Shown: positions 7,790-15,342, counted from the first letter of the stretch. The stretch: 29,475 bases of DNA from an uncultured Oscillospiraceae bacterium (GCA_900757655.1 CAAEOT010000013.1:1-29475), one strand, 5' to 3'. The notes: generated by a model from the sequence alone, not told the origin. A program made the numbers and translations.

Positions 7790-8890
7790 TCAGCGGTAGG
7801 CGTCAAACGCCGCCGAAAACTCGTTGAGGGTCTGTTTGGTGTTGTCCGCCGCCTGCTGCTGGCAGGTGGGCAGGATCTGCGCCATAAAATCGGCGCAGCG
7901 CTGCCACTCGGCGGTGACGGTCTCGCTGTGCGCAGTCGTCAGGTCATAACGCTCGGAGAGGTACTGCCCGAACCAGGCGGTGAAGGTCTCCATGCCGATG
8001 GCGTTGAGGTGGTCGGAGTCCATGAAATCGGCGCAGCGGTCGAGCCCGATTGTGTCAAACACGTCGTGCAGGTCGAGCAGGTCGTAGCCGTAGCTGCCGA
8101 CCACGGCCGCCACATCGGCAAACACGTTTGGGTCGGTCGTCTGCGTGCGGTGCGGCATACGCAGGAAGAGCACATTCGCGCCAAGGGCTTGTGCCTGCGC
8201 GCAGAAATCACGCAGGTACTGCGCGTTTACGTCGCTGAGCGTCAGCGGCCGGGTGTCCGCCTCGTCCGCGGCTGTGAGCGACTGGCCGATGGCCTCAAAG
8301 CTCTTCGTGAGCGAGTAGCCGGTCTTGTCCATCGCGCGCAGACGCTGCTGCACCGGCAGCCACGTGTCCGGCTGGTACCAGTTGGCGTGATATTTGGCGA
8401 TGTTGAAGTAAAACGAGGTCTGCAGCTCCGCGGGCACACAGGTGCGGATCGTCTCGATCTTATTGCGCGACCAGGGCATATTGTCGAGCCACTTGCGGAG
8501 GTTGGCCTCGAGCTTTTCGGGGTCCTCGTCCGTGAGGAAGCCGTCGATGTCCACGACGATGAGCTTCGGGTGCTGGCGATTGACAGCCTCCGTGAGCAGG
8601 GAGCCGTAGAGCCGGGCGGGGATGTTCGACACGGCCAGCGGATAGCTTGTAAAGCCATAGTCCCGCCACGCGAGCGGGGCGCTGTAGCCCGTGTAGAGCT
8701 GGCTCGCACCGATGAGCACCACGTCGAGACTGTCCTCCGGCTCGAGGAAGAAGCCATGCACGTGGCGCATATCCCACTCGTTGTTCACGACGAAGGCCGG
8801 CGAAATGAGCCCGATGCCCAGCACGGCGATGAGCACGAAAATGACCGCGCGCAGCGCCGTGCGGGTCCTGGAGATGCGTCCGCTTCCCAT
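7790..8890 (-). CDS. DltD-like SGNH-fold membrane-anchored protein, first tandem copy
   Basis: This 366-residue protein has an N-terminal membrane helix (about 13-35) and an extracytoplasmic SGNH-like domain. Ser63 (IGASQLYTG) and Asp291/His294 (DSDH) are the candidate catalytic residues. The DltD-like role as partner of the MBOAT protein encoded just upstream is inferred from order and weak motif similarity. ATG 8890 comes three bases after the MBOAT stop codon (TAA-GCC-ATG), so translation is probably coupled. It is closest to the second copy in the segment NNEWDMRHVHGFFLEP/NNTWDMRHIRGFYLEP, which suggests that these two separated most recently. Confidence 0.8.
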   Translation of the reverse strand: MGSGRISRTRTALRAVIFVLIAVLGIGLISPAFVVNNEWDMRHVHGFFLEPEDSLDVVLIGASQLYTGYSAPLAWRDYGFTSYPLAVSNIPARLYGSLLTEAVNRQHPKLIVVDIDGFLTDEDPEKLEANLRKWLDNMPWSRNKIETIRTCVPAELQTSFYFNIAKYHANWYQPDTWLPVQQRLRAMDKTGYSLTKSFEAIGQSLTAADEADTRPLTLSDVNAQYLRDFCAQAQALGANVLFLRMPHRTQTTDPNVFADVAAVVGSYGYDLLDLHDVFDTIGLDRCADFMDSDHLNAIGMETFTAWFGQYLSERYDLTTAHSETVTAEWQRCADFMAQILPTCQQQAADNTKQTLNEFSAAFDAYR

Positions 8891-8893
8891 GGC

Positions 8894-10498
8894 TTAAAAC
8901 TGCATGTACACGAACTCAGACGCCTGCACGCCCGGGCCGTAAACGCCCATGAGCACAACGGCGAAGATGCCGCCGAGCAGCACGACCCAGCGCAGGGCGA
9001 GGCACTTCTCGTCGAGCATTTCGCGGATGGTGCGCTGCGAGCGCTCCTGAATGACGGAGGCGACGAAGATCACGATCGTGCCGAATAGCAGCACGGCCCA
9101 GTCATACTTCGTCAGCGGCAGGGCCTCGAGCACGGCACTCGGCCGCAGCTGCGACAGGTGCAGGTCGGTCGCGGATTTGGCCATCATGCCCATGGCGGCG
9201 CGGAAGCCGTCGGCAATGTCAAAGTAATAGCCGATGAGCACGACCACGAACGTGCGCAGCATGGAAAACACCTGATACCACGCGCTCTTGCGCTCGATGT
9301 GCAATCCGGCGACGACCTTGTCCGACACCGGCTGCAGCAGTGTGGACACGAGGATGACCATGCCGTTCCAGAAACCGAAGGCGACATATTTCCAGCTCGC
9401 GCCGTGCCAGATGCCGATGACGAGGAACGTGATGAGCGAGGCCACGGCCGTCGGCAGGACCTTGCCGATGTGGTTGCCGAGGTGCTGTTTGGCGTGGCGG
9501 CCCCAGTTGAGGAACGCCTTCGAGATCGACAGCGGGTAAAACAGGTAGTTGCGCAGCCAGTCGCCGAGCGAGATATGCCAGCGGTGCCAGTACTCGGTGA
9601 GCGTGCGCGAGAAGTACGGCCGGCGGAAGTTTTCGCCCATGGTGATGCCGAACATCTGCGCCACGCCGCGCGAAATGTCGATGCCGCCGGAGAAGTCGGC
9701 ATACAGCTGCAGCGCGTACACGAGCGCAGCCAGCAGCACGTAGGTGCCGGCGTAGTCGGTGTACGCCCCGGCGACGGTGTGGATCATGCCCACGGCGCGG
9801 TCGGCGATGACGAGCTTCTTGAAAAAGCCCCACAGGATCAGCTCCGCGCCGTAGCGGATGTTGTCAAAGTTATATTTGTGCTCGTCATAGAGCTGGTGCG
9901 CCAGCTGGTCGTACACGCCGATCGGGCCCTGAATGATCTGCGGGAAGAAGGACACGAACAGCGCGAGCTTGCCGACGTTGCGCTCGGCGGGGACCTTCTC
10001 GCGATAGACGTCCAGCACATAGCCCATGGACTGGAACGTGTAAAACGAGATGCCCAGCGGCAGCAGCAGTCCGATGTGGCCGAGCGAGACCGTCAGCCCT
10101 ATGGACGCGAAGAGCGCCTCCATGGACTCGGCAAAGAAGTTATAGTATTTCAGCACGGCAAGAATGCCGAAGTTGAACACCAGAATGCCGATCATGAGCG
10201 CCTTGCGGCGGGACTTGCAGCGCTTTTTGTACGCCTTGCGTTCCTCGCGCTCCCAGTCCTGCTTGTGCGCGGCGACGGTCTGCTCCATGCGCGCGGTCAT
10301 GGCGTCCATGCCGCGGGCGCCAAAGTAGGTCGTGAGCGTCGTGATGACGATAAAGCCCATGTACCGCAGGCACACGAACGCGTAAAACGCGTAGCTGCCG
10401 ATGAGCAGTACCACCCACTGGAACCGTTTCGGCACCAGGTAGTACAGCACCAGCAGCGCGAGCACCAGCAGATAAAACGACAGCGATGTCAGGGTCAT
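8894..10498 (-). CDS. MBOAT-family O-acyltransferase (DltB/AlgI-like) with C-terminal FxYxxF tail
   Basis: This 534-residue protein has many membrane segments and the marks of MBOAT proteins, which pass an acyl group across the membrane to a surface polymer. PLGISFYTFQSMGYVLDVYR is at about 147-166, QIIQGPI at 187-193, ADFSGGIDISRG at 267-278, EYWHRWHISLGDWLRNY at 302-318 and GIWHGASWKY at 362-371. His365 is the expected catalytic histidine and His305/His308 belong to the WHRWH motif. The last six residues, FVYMQF, fit FxYxxF, known at the C-terminus of DltX, where the Tyr is proposed to carry the D-alanyl group. Here it would be Tyr531, built into the transferase itself. The start overlaps the decarboxylase stop as ATGA. 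DltB proteins are usually shorter (about 400 residues), so this is nearer to AlgI/PatA in size. Confidence 0.9.
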   Translation of the reverse strand: MTLTSLSFYLLVLALLVLYYLVPKRFQWVVLLIGSYAFYAFVCLRYMGFIVITTLTTYFGARGMDAMTARMEQTVAAHKQDWEREERKAYKKRCKSRRKALMIGILVFNFGILAVLKYYNFFAESMEALFASIGLTVSLGHIGLLLPLGISFYTFQSMGYVLDVYREKVPAERNVGKLALFVSFFPQIIQGPIGVYDQLAHQLYDEHKYNFDNIRYGAELILWGFFKKLVIADRAVGMIHTVAGAYTDYAGTYVLLAALVYALQLYADFSGGIDISRGVAQMFGITMGENFRRPYFSRTLTEYWHRWHISLGDWLRNYLFYPLSISKAFLNWGRHAKQHLGNHIGKVLPTAVASLITFLVIGIWHGASWKYVAFGFWNGMVILVSTLLQPVSDKVVAGLHIERKSAWYQVFSMLRTFVVVLIGYYFDIADGFRAAMGMMAKSATDLHLSQLRPSAVLEALPLTKYDWAVLLFGTIVIFVASVIQERSQRTIREMLDEKCLALRWVVLLGGIFAVVLMGVYGPGVQASEFVYMQF

Positions 10499-11679
10499 TT
10501 TCCATCCTCCAGCGTCTGGCAGGTGTTGAGCACGTCGGTCGCGAACCGGTCGCGCACGAGCGTGAAGTTTCCGTCACGGTACAGGGCCACGCGCGGCAGG
10601 TCGCGCGAGAGGAACACGGCCACGCCCTCCGTCACGGAGTACGCGCCGCAGCGGCTGAAGGCGATCACATCGCCCACGCGCAGAGGCGGCAGCTGCGCCT
10701 CGCGCACCAGCACGTCCGCCGTGGTGCACAGGCTGCCGCAGAGCATCCACGGCTCGGCCGCGTCCGCGCTCTCGCGCAGAAGCGTCAGCGGCGGGGCCTG
10801 CATACCCATGAGCTGGCCGTCATACTTGACCTGGTGCATACCGCCGTCGCACACGGCGTAGTTCACGCCGAGGTTGCACTTGGCGTCGGCCACGCCGGTG
10901 AGGAACGTGCCGCACGGCGCGGTGAAAAAGCGCCCAATCTCGATCGTGAGCGGGTACTTCGCCCCGAAAGCACGGATATGCGCCGCCGCCGCGTCGAGCA
11001 GTGCGCAGTCGCGCGCCTCGGCGTCGTCACGGAAGCACTCGGCGTTCAGCCCGGGGCCGTATTCCACGTGCTGCGCCGTGAAGCCATACTTATCGTGCAG
11101 CATCGTGAGGTATTCGTCCAGATGCGCGAGCTCCTTGGCGATCACGCTGTCCTTGCGCTTTTGCGTGCCGGAAAAGTAGTGGATGCCGGCGATCGTCACG
11201 TTCGGGAACTCCGCGCGCCGCGCCACGAGCCCGGCCAGTGCGTCGGGATCCATGCCAAACTGGCTGCCGGCGGTCAGCCGCGGCAGCACGTGCACGTGCT
11301 TTCCCTGCGCGGCCGCGGCGGCGCAGATGAGCTCGAAGTGCAGCGTGCTCTCGGCCGTGAGCAGGTCCGCCCCCAGCGCGACGGCGCGCGCGACATCGTC
11401 CGCGCCCTTGTTCACGCCGGAGTACAAAATGCGCTCGGGCGGGATGCCGAGCTTTTCGCAGATTGTCAGCTCGCCGGGGGAGCAGACCTCCACCCAGCGG
11501 AACACGTCCGGCAGGCCGCGCAGCACGAAGGGATTGGCCTTCATGGAGTAGCACAGATGCACATCAGAGCCGAACGCGGCGCGCACCCTTTGAGCGCGCG
11601 CCGTGAAGGCATCCAGATCAAACAGATACAGCGGCGTGCCGTACTTTTCGGCCGCCGTCCGGAGTGCAGTTTTGTCCAT
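10495..11679 (-). CDS. Fold-III PLP-dependent decarboxylase, BtrK / diaminopimelate-decarboxylase-like
   Basis: This 394-residue enzyme belongs to the alanine-racemase-fold (type III) PLP decarboxylases. Lys47 in YSMKANP should hold PLP. IHYFSGTQ (166-173) matches the HxxxGSQ region, EIGR (247-250) the EPGR phosphate-site motif, Cys318 with Asp322 (CTTAD) the catalytic CESGD motif, and CGAYS (344-348) the GAY motif. The HYFSGTQ and CTTAD variants are more like BtrK and exosortase-associated decarboxylases than true lysine-biosynthetic LysA. BtrK decarboxylates glutamate bound to a carrier protein. The gene overlaps the carrier-protein gene before it and the MBOAT gene after it, each as ATGA, so it is tightly built into this operon. 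I infer that it turns a carrier-bound (or free) acidic amino acid into an omega-amino acid. The substrate cannot be read from sequence. Alternative: a free amino acid decarboxylase. Confidence 0.85.
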   Translation of the reverse strand: MDKTALRTAAEKYGTPLYLFDLDAFTARAQRVRAAFGSDVHLCYSMKANPFVLRGLPDVFRWVEVCSPGELTICEKLGIPPERILYSGVNKGADDVARAVALGADLLTAESTLHFELICAAAAAQGKHVHVLPRLTAGSQFGMDPDALAGLVARRAEFPNVTIAGIHYFSGTQKRKDSVIAKELAHLDEYLTMLHDKYGFTAQHVEYGPGLNAECFRDDAEARDCALLDAAAAHIRAFGAKYPLTIEIGRFFTAPCGTFLTGVADAKCNLGVNYAVCDGGMHQVKYDGQLMGMQAPPLTLLRESADAAEPWMLCGSLCTTADVLVREAQLPPLRVGDVIAFSRCGAYSVTEGVAVFLSRDLPRVALYRDGNFTLVRDRFATDVLNTCQTLEDGK

Positions 11680-11912
11680 CAGTCCTCGTCCTGCAGGCGC
11701 TGCACCATGGCCAGCAGACTCTTGGCGGAGTTGAAGTTCTCCGGCACGAGATCCTTGGCGCCGATCTCGATGTCAAACGCGTCGTTGAGCGCCGCGACGA
11801 GCGACACGATGTCGAACGACTCGAGAATGTGGTCGTCGATGAGGGCGGTCTCGGTCTCAAAATCCACGTCGGGGCGCAGATCGGTCAGAATGTCCATCAG
11901 TTCCTGTTCCAT
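11679..11912 (-). CDS. Acyl/aminoacyl carrier protein (DltC-like)
   Basis: This is a 77-residue acidic four-helix carrier protein. Ser32 in LESFDIVSLV is the expected 4'-phosphopantetheine attachment site. DltC of the D-alanylation pathway has the same size and a similar ESFDIVSLV-type motif. It should receive the acyl-adenylate made by the enzyme encoded upstream and present it to the decarboxylase and then to the membrane acyltransferase. A strong AGGAGGT site lies about 9 bases before ATG 11912, the best ribosome-binding site of the operon, in keeping with a carrier needed in excess. The stop codon overlaps the decarboxylase start (ATGA). Confidence 0.92.
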   Translation of the reverse strand: MEQELMDILTDLRPDVDFETETALIDDHILESFDIVSLVAALNDAFDIEIGAKDLVPENFNSAKSLLAMVQRLQDED

Positions 11913-11950
11913 GATTGATATACCTCCTGAAGTAAGTAAAGTAAGCGAAA

Positions 11951-13474
11951 TCAGTGTTTGGCGGCGGTGATGCGCTCGGCCAGCGCGCGCATATTCGTCT
12001 TGCCGTTGTCGAGCCGGGGCATGGCCTCGAGCTGCTCGATCTTGCGCGGCACCATAAAGCCCGGCAGGTCGGCGCGCAGGGCGACGGCGATGTCGCGCTT
12101 GGTCACGCCCTCGCCGGTGTAAAACAGCCAGATCTGCTCGTGCACCTGGTCATAGAGCGCGCAGCAGTCCTCCACGCCGGGCACCTTCGCCGCGGCGAGA
12201 TCGATCTCCCCGAGCTCCACGCGGTGGCCGAGATGCTTGACCTGCCGGTCCTTGCGGCCGTGGAACATGAGGTTGCCGTCGGGCGCGAAGTGCCCGAGGT
12301 CGCCGGTCTTATAGATGCGCTCGTCGTAAGCGTGGTTGAGCGGGTTTTGCAGGAAGCTCTCGGCCGTTTTCTCGCGGCTGTTGTAGTAGCCCAGCGCGAG
12401 GATGGGCCCCTTGACGCAGATCTCGCCGATCTCGCCGTCGGGCACGGCCTCGTTTTGCTCCGAGAGCAGAAACACCTCGTAGTGCGGGTACGGCTTGCCG
12501 ATCGGCAGCACGTCGCTGTCCTCCACCGGACCGGGCACGACATAATACGTGCACGAGGCGGTGGCCTCCGTCGGGCCGTACTGATTGACGAACTTCGCCT
12601 CCGGCAGCGCCAGCTGCCACTGGCGCAGGCAGCTGCACGGCATCACCGAGCCGGAGAAGCACACCTTGCGCAGGTGCTGCGGCACGCTGCATTCGAACGC
12701 GCCCAGCGCGGCCGGCACCGTCAGCGCCGAGACGCTCCAGCCCACGGCCGTCACGCCCTTGTCGTTCATGTATGCGAACAGACGCTCCGGCGACATGAAA
12801 AGTTCCTTCGGGATGATGGCCGTCGTCGCGCCGAAGCGCAGCGGCAGGTAAATGTCGCGCACGGCGGCGATGTAGTCCAGCGGCGACTGGTTGCCGAGGA
12901 TGTCCTCGCGCGCGATGCCCATCACGCCGGCGTAGTCCTCGATGTAGCACATGAGCGAGTGCTGTGCCGTGATCACGCCCTTGGGCGTGCCGGTCGAGCC
13001 GGAGGTGAAGATGATGTACAGCGGGTCGAGCTCTCTGGCCCGCGCGCGGCAGTCTGCGAGCAGCGCCGCGTCCTCGCTGCCCTCGAGCAGCTCCTCCGCG
13101 ATGAGGATCGTGCCGGAAAAGTCCAGCGTCTTCGCCTTGTCGTAAAACGCGCGCTGCACGATCATCAGGTCGGTGTCGAGCGTATTTAAAATAGAGTTGA
13201 GCCGGTGTACGGGCATCGTCCCGTCCATCGGGGCGTAGCAGCACCCGGCGTACACCGCGCCGAGAAACACCGCCGGCGTGTGCGCGTTGCGCCCGCTCAT
13301 GACGGCGATGGGTTTTTTCTGCCCGGCGCGGCGCTTTGCCGCCGCCGTGCCGATGATGCGCGCCTCGCGCCGCACGTCGGCAAACGTCACCGCGCTGTCC
13401 TCATCGAGAAAAGCGGGCTTGTCCGGACAGGCTGCGGCGGTGGTTTCCAGCCAGTCGAGCACGTTGGTTTCCAT
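11951..13474 (-). CDS. DltA-like amino acid (or omega-amino acid) adenylation enzyme
   Basis: This 507-residue stand-alone adenylation enzyme should activate a carboxylate with ATP and load it on the carrier protein. The ATP motif FTSGSTGTPKG is at 156-166, NQYGPTEAT at 297-305, YKTGDLG at 388-394, the hinge motif GRKDRQVKHLGHRVELGEID at 406-425 and the C-terminal catalytic Lys492 in DNGKTN. Size and order match DltA. One key residue differs. In the gapless alignment of YIAAVRDIY (201-209) with FDxSVWEMF of amino-acid-activating enzymes, the Asp that binds the substrate alpha-amino group is Ile202. D-alanine is therefore unlikely to be the substrate, or it is held otherwise. ATG 13474 follows AAAGGAG by about 8 bases; an ATG 33 bases upstream lacks such a site. 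First gene of the seven-gene operon. Confidence 0.9.
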   Translation of the reverse strand: METNVLDWLETTAAACPDKPAFLDEDSAVTFADVRREARIIGTAAAKRRAGQKKPIAVMSGRNAHTPAVFLGAVYAGCCYAPMDGTMPVHRLNSILNTLDTDLMIVQRAFYDKAKTLDFSGTILIAEELLEGSEDAALLADCRARARELDPLYIIFTSGSTGTPKGVITAQHSLMCYIEDYAGVMGIAREDILGNQSPLDYIAAVRDIYLPLRFGATTAIIPKELFMSPERLFAYMNDKGVTAVGWSVSALTVPAALGAFECSVPQHLRKVCFSGSVMPCSCLRQWQLALPEAKFVNQYGPTEATASCTYYVVPGPVEDSDVLPIGKPYPHYEVFLLSEQNEAVPDGEIGEICVKGPILALGYYNSREKTAESFLQNPLNHAYDERIYKTGDLGHFAPDGNLMFHGRKDRQVKHLGHRVELGEIDLAAAKVPGVEDCCALYDQVHEQIWLFYTGEGVTKRDIAVALRADLPGFMVPRKIEQLEAMPRLDNGKTNMRALAERITAAKH

Positions 13475-13515
13475 GCTTGCCAGCTCCTTTCCGATAAATG
13501 TCCACAATCAGCCCT

Positions 13516-13544
13516 ATCCTATCATGTTTTTCGCGCAAAAACAA
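13516..13544 (-). promoter_or_regulatory. Candidate promoter of the dlt-like operon (extended -10)
   Basis: On the minus strand TTGTTT (13544-13539) lies 17 bases before TAGGAT (13521-13516), which is preceded by TGA to make an extended -10 (TGnTAGGAT). Transcription would start near 13509, leaving a leader of about 35 bases. Confidence 0.42.
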
Positions 13545-13633
13545 GTCGCCATGTGTCATATTTAAGAAAAGGTAAGAATGTGGCGCCTCGGCAGGGGCGC
13601 TCGAGGGGCCCACCCGTCTCGAATTGAATGAAT

Positions 13634-13663
13634 GGAAAAGACCGGATGCATCCGGTCTTTTCC
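13634..13663. terminator. Perfect 30-base palindrome between divergent operons
   Basis: GGAAAAGACCGG-ATGCAT-CCGGTCTTTTCC is fully palindromic. As RNA it folds to a stem with A/T-rich ends in either direction, like a bidirectional terminator. It lies between the dlt-like promoter and the plus-strand promoter at 13666 and may insulate them; an operator role is also possible. Confidence 0.55.
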
Positions 13664-13665
13664 CC

Positions 13666-13694
13666 TTGACGCATCCGCGCCCGCAAAGTACAAT
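13666..13694 (+). promoter_or_regulatory. Distal promoter of the sipW operon (sigma-A type)
   Basis: TTGACG (13666-13671) and TACAAT (13689-13694) are separated by 17 bases. The leader to sipW would be about 285 bases. It contains no convincing gene. Confidence 0.68.
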
Positions 13695-13807
13695 AGGAAT
13701 TACCAAAAACAAGCGCTCCGCGGCGCAGCAGAATTTGCACGTTTTTCGGCATATTTTGCAGCCTCTTGTCTGTTATTGCCAAAATCACACCTGGGAAATT
13801 GTGAACA

Positions 13808-13843
13808 ATTCTCCTTCCACATTTGTGGAGAATGTGGTATACT
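13808..13843 (+). promoter_or_regulatory. Proximal extended -10 promoter with overlapping inverted repeat
   Basis: TATACT (13838-13843) is preceded by TGG, giving an extended -10, with a weak TTCCAC at -35 (13815-13820). A dyad (ATTCT...CCAC-ATTT-GTGG-AGAAT, 13808-13833) covers the spacer and would suit an operator. From here to sipW (13987) nothing else is clear. Confidence 0.45.
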
Positions 13844-13986
13844 TTGGGAAACTGCGCGATTCATCTGCGCGCGGTTTCGACGCATTCTGCGTCTGTCGTG
13901 TGCTATGATCGTTCCTGTTTCCGGGCACGGACCGGCGTCTCCGCGGAAGGGGGGAAAATGCAGCGGAGCGGAAAGGAAGGTCACAG

Positions 13987-14571
13987 ATGTCAAAGAGAGT
14001 TCAGAAGGTGTGGAACGCTGCCACCACCGTGCTGGTGATCCTGGTTGTCGTTCTGGCGCTGCTTCTGGTGGGGGTCCGGCTGGTCGGCCTCCGGCCGATG
14101 TGCGTCCTGTCCGGCAGCATGGAACCCACGTACCACGTCGGCTCGCTCATCTATGTCAAGCCCTGCGCGCCCGAGGACGTGCAGGTCGGCGATCCGATCA
14201 CGTTCGTGGTCAATGAGGATCTCGATGTCGTCACGCACCGCGTCGTCTCCATTGATGCGGAAAATCAGCACTTTTATACGAAGGGAGACGCAAACGATGC
14301 GCCCGACGGCGCACCCGTCTATTTCAAGAACCTCATCGGCCGTCCCGTGTTCACGATTCCCTATCTGGGCTATGTCTCCAACTGGGTCTCCAACCCGCCC
14401 GGTATGTATCTGGCCATTGCGCTTGCGCTCGTGCTCATCATTCTGACGTTCCTGCCGGATATGCTCCGCAAGGCGTCGGAGGCGGACGCGCGCGACGCGG
14501 CCCACCGCGCCGCGGACAAGTCCGGCGCGGACACAGACGGAGAAAATTCCGGCGAAAATATGGGAAAATAA
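13987..14571 (+). CDS. sipW: ER-type signal peptidase I (SipW family)
   Basis: This 194-residue membrane protein should cleave the special signal peptides of the TasA-like proteins encoded downstream. It has an N-terminal membrane helix (about 11-34), the nucleophile Ser44 in LSGSMEP, His84 in VVTHRV in place of the usual lysine base, and GDAND (100-104) with the third catalytic Asp. The Ser-His pair marks the archaeal/ER class that includes B. subtilis SipW. A second membrane helix follows (about 138-156), then a charged tail. AAGGAAGG lies about 8 bases before ATG 13987. It is the first gene of the surface-fibre operon. Confidence 0.93.
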   Translation: MSKRVQKVWNAATTVLVILVVVLALLLVGVRLVGLRPMCVLSGSMEPTYHVGSLIYVKPCAPEDVQVGDPITFVVNEDLDVVTHRVVSIDAENQHFYTKGDANDAPDGAPVYFKNLIGRPVFTIPYLGYVSNWVSNPPGMYLAIALALVLIILTFLPDMLRKASEADARDAAHRAADKSGADTDGENSGENMGK

Positions 14572-14622
14572 TGGTTTTGTGAAATATTTTCTCCAGTTCG
14601 TGCATTAATTTAGTGATTGCTG

Positions 14623-14650
14623 GCAGCGCCCCCCATACATAGGGCGCTGC
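14623..14650 (+). repeat. Stem-loop in the sipW-tasA-like gap
   Basis: GCAGCGCCC (14623-14631) pairs with GGGCGCTGC (14642-14650). There is no T-tract after it, so full termination is unlikely; it may stabilise the downstream mRNA or trim expression after sipW. Confidence 0.5.
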
Positions 14651-14697
14651 TGGAACATAGGAAGCTTTGAACAAAATTTAAGGGAGGAAAACATTAC

Positions 14698-15342
14698 ATG
14701 AAGAAGAAAACTCTGACGATCGCCATCGCGCTCGTTCTGGTCGTGGCGCTGGCGGTTGGCGCGACGTATGCGTACCTGACGGCGACGACCGGTGAGGTCA
14801 AGAACACCTTTGCTGTTGGCAATGTGATTGATAACACCAAGTTCGCGCTGCAGGAGCATAAGGTCGCATACAATGACACGAAGGGCGTGTATGATTATGT
14901 GTTGACCGAAGCTGGTGAAAAACAGGTGGCAACCTCTAACACCTATGACAAGCTGGTTCCGGGCACGACGGCTCCGAAGGATCCGTTTATCACCATTGGC
15001 GAGAAAACGCAGGCTCCGGCTTACCTTTTCGTGAAGGTCACGGATACCAGCGTGGGCATCACCTACAGCGTGGATGCCGACAAGTGGGCTGAAGTCAGTG
15101 GAATTAACGGCTTGAAAGCCGGAGAGAAAGTCTATGTTTACAAAGTCGGCAGCGACAACGTGCTCCCGGCTGGCTCGGAAGGTAATTATGCAATCCTCAC
15201 TAACAATCAGATTTCTGTGGGTAGCAATGTGAGCACCATTTCTGGCGACCTCGTCTTTAATGGCTATCTGTGCCAGGCTGCTGGCTTCAAGTCCGCGACT
15301 GAGGCATTCAACCAGTGCTTCGGCACCACCACTGGCGAATAA
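14698..15342 (+). CDS. SipW-dependent TasA/camelysin-like exported protein 1
   Basis: This 214-residue secreted protein has a hydrophobic signal peptide (about 1-25) that ends TYA-YLTATTGEVKNTFAVGNV. That pattern, Ala-aromatic then NTFxxGNV, is characteristic of SipW-processed TasA/camelysin proteins. TasA is the amyloid-like or filamentous matrix protein of Bacillus biofilms. The rest should be a beta-rich domain; VPGTTAPKDPFITIGEKTQAPAYLFVKV fits the family pattern of a proline/glycine turn followed by a strand (VPG.. AxLFVKV). AAGGGAGG lies ahead of ATG 14698. It is the first of four such genes after sipW. The closest function is a matrix or fibre subunit; which one is the main subunit is unknown. 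Confidence 0.85.
   Translation: MKKKTLTIAIALVLVVALAVGATYAYLTATTGEVKNTFAVGNVIDNTKFALQEHKVAYNDTKGVYDYVLTEAGEKQVATSNTYDKLVPGTTAPKDPFITIGEKTQAPAYLFVKVTDTSVGITYSVDADKWAEVSGINGLKAGEKVYVYKVGSDNVLPAGSEGNYAILTNNQISVGSNVSTISGDLVFNGYLCQAAGFKSATEAFNQCFGTTTGE

Noticed and set aside
10495..11679. Alanine racemase as the identity of the fold-III PLP enzyme
   Set aside because: The fold is shared, but the EIGR, CTTAD and CGAY motifs are those of the decarboxylase branch. Racemase motifs were not seen.
5521..13474. A standard dltABCD D-alanylation operon
   Set aside because: A decarboxylase is embedded with overlapping stops and starts, there are three DltD-like copies, and the adenylation enzyme lacks the alpha-amine-binding Asp. 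D-alanylation is therefore not the best reading.
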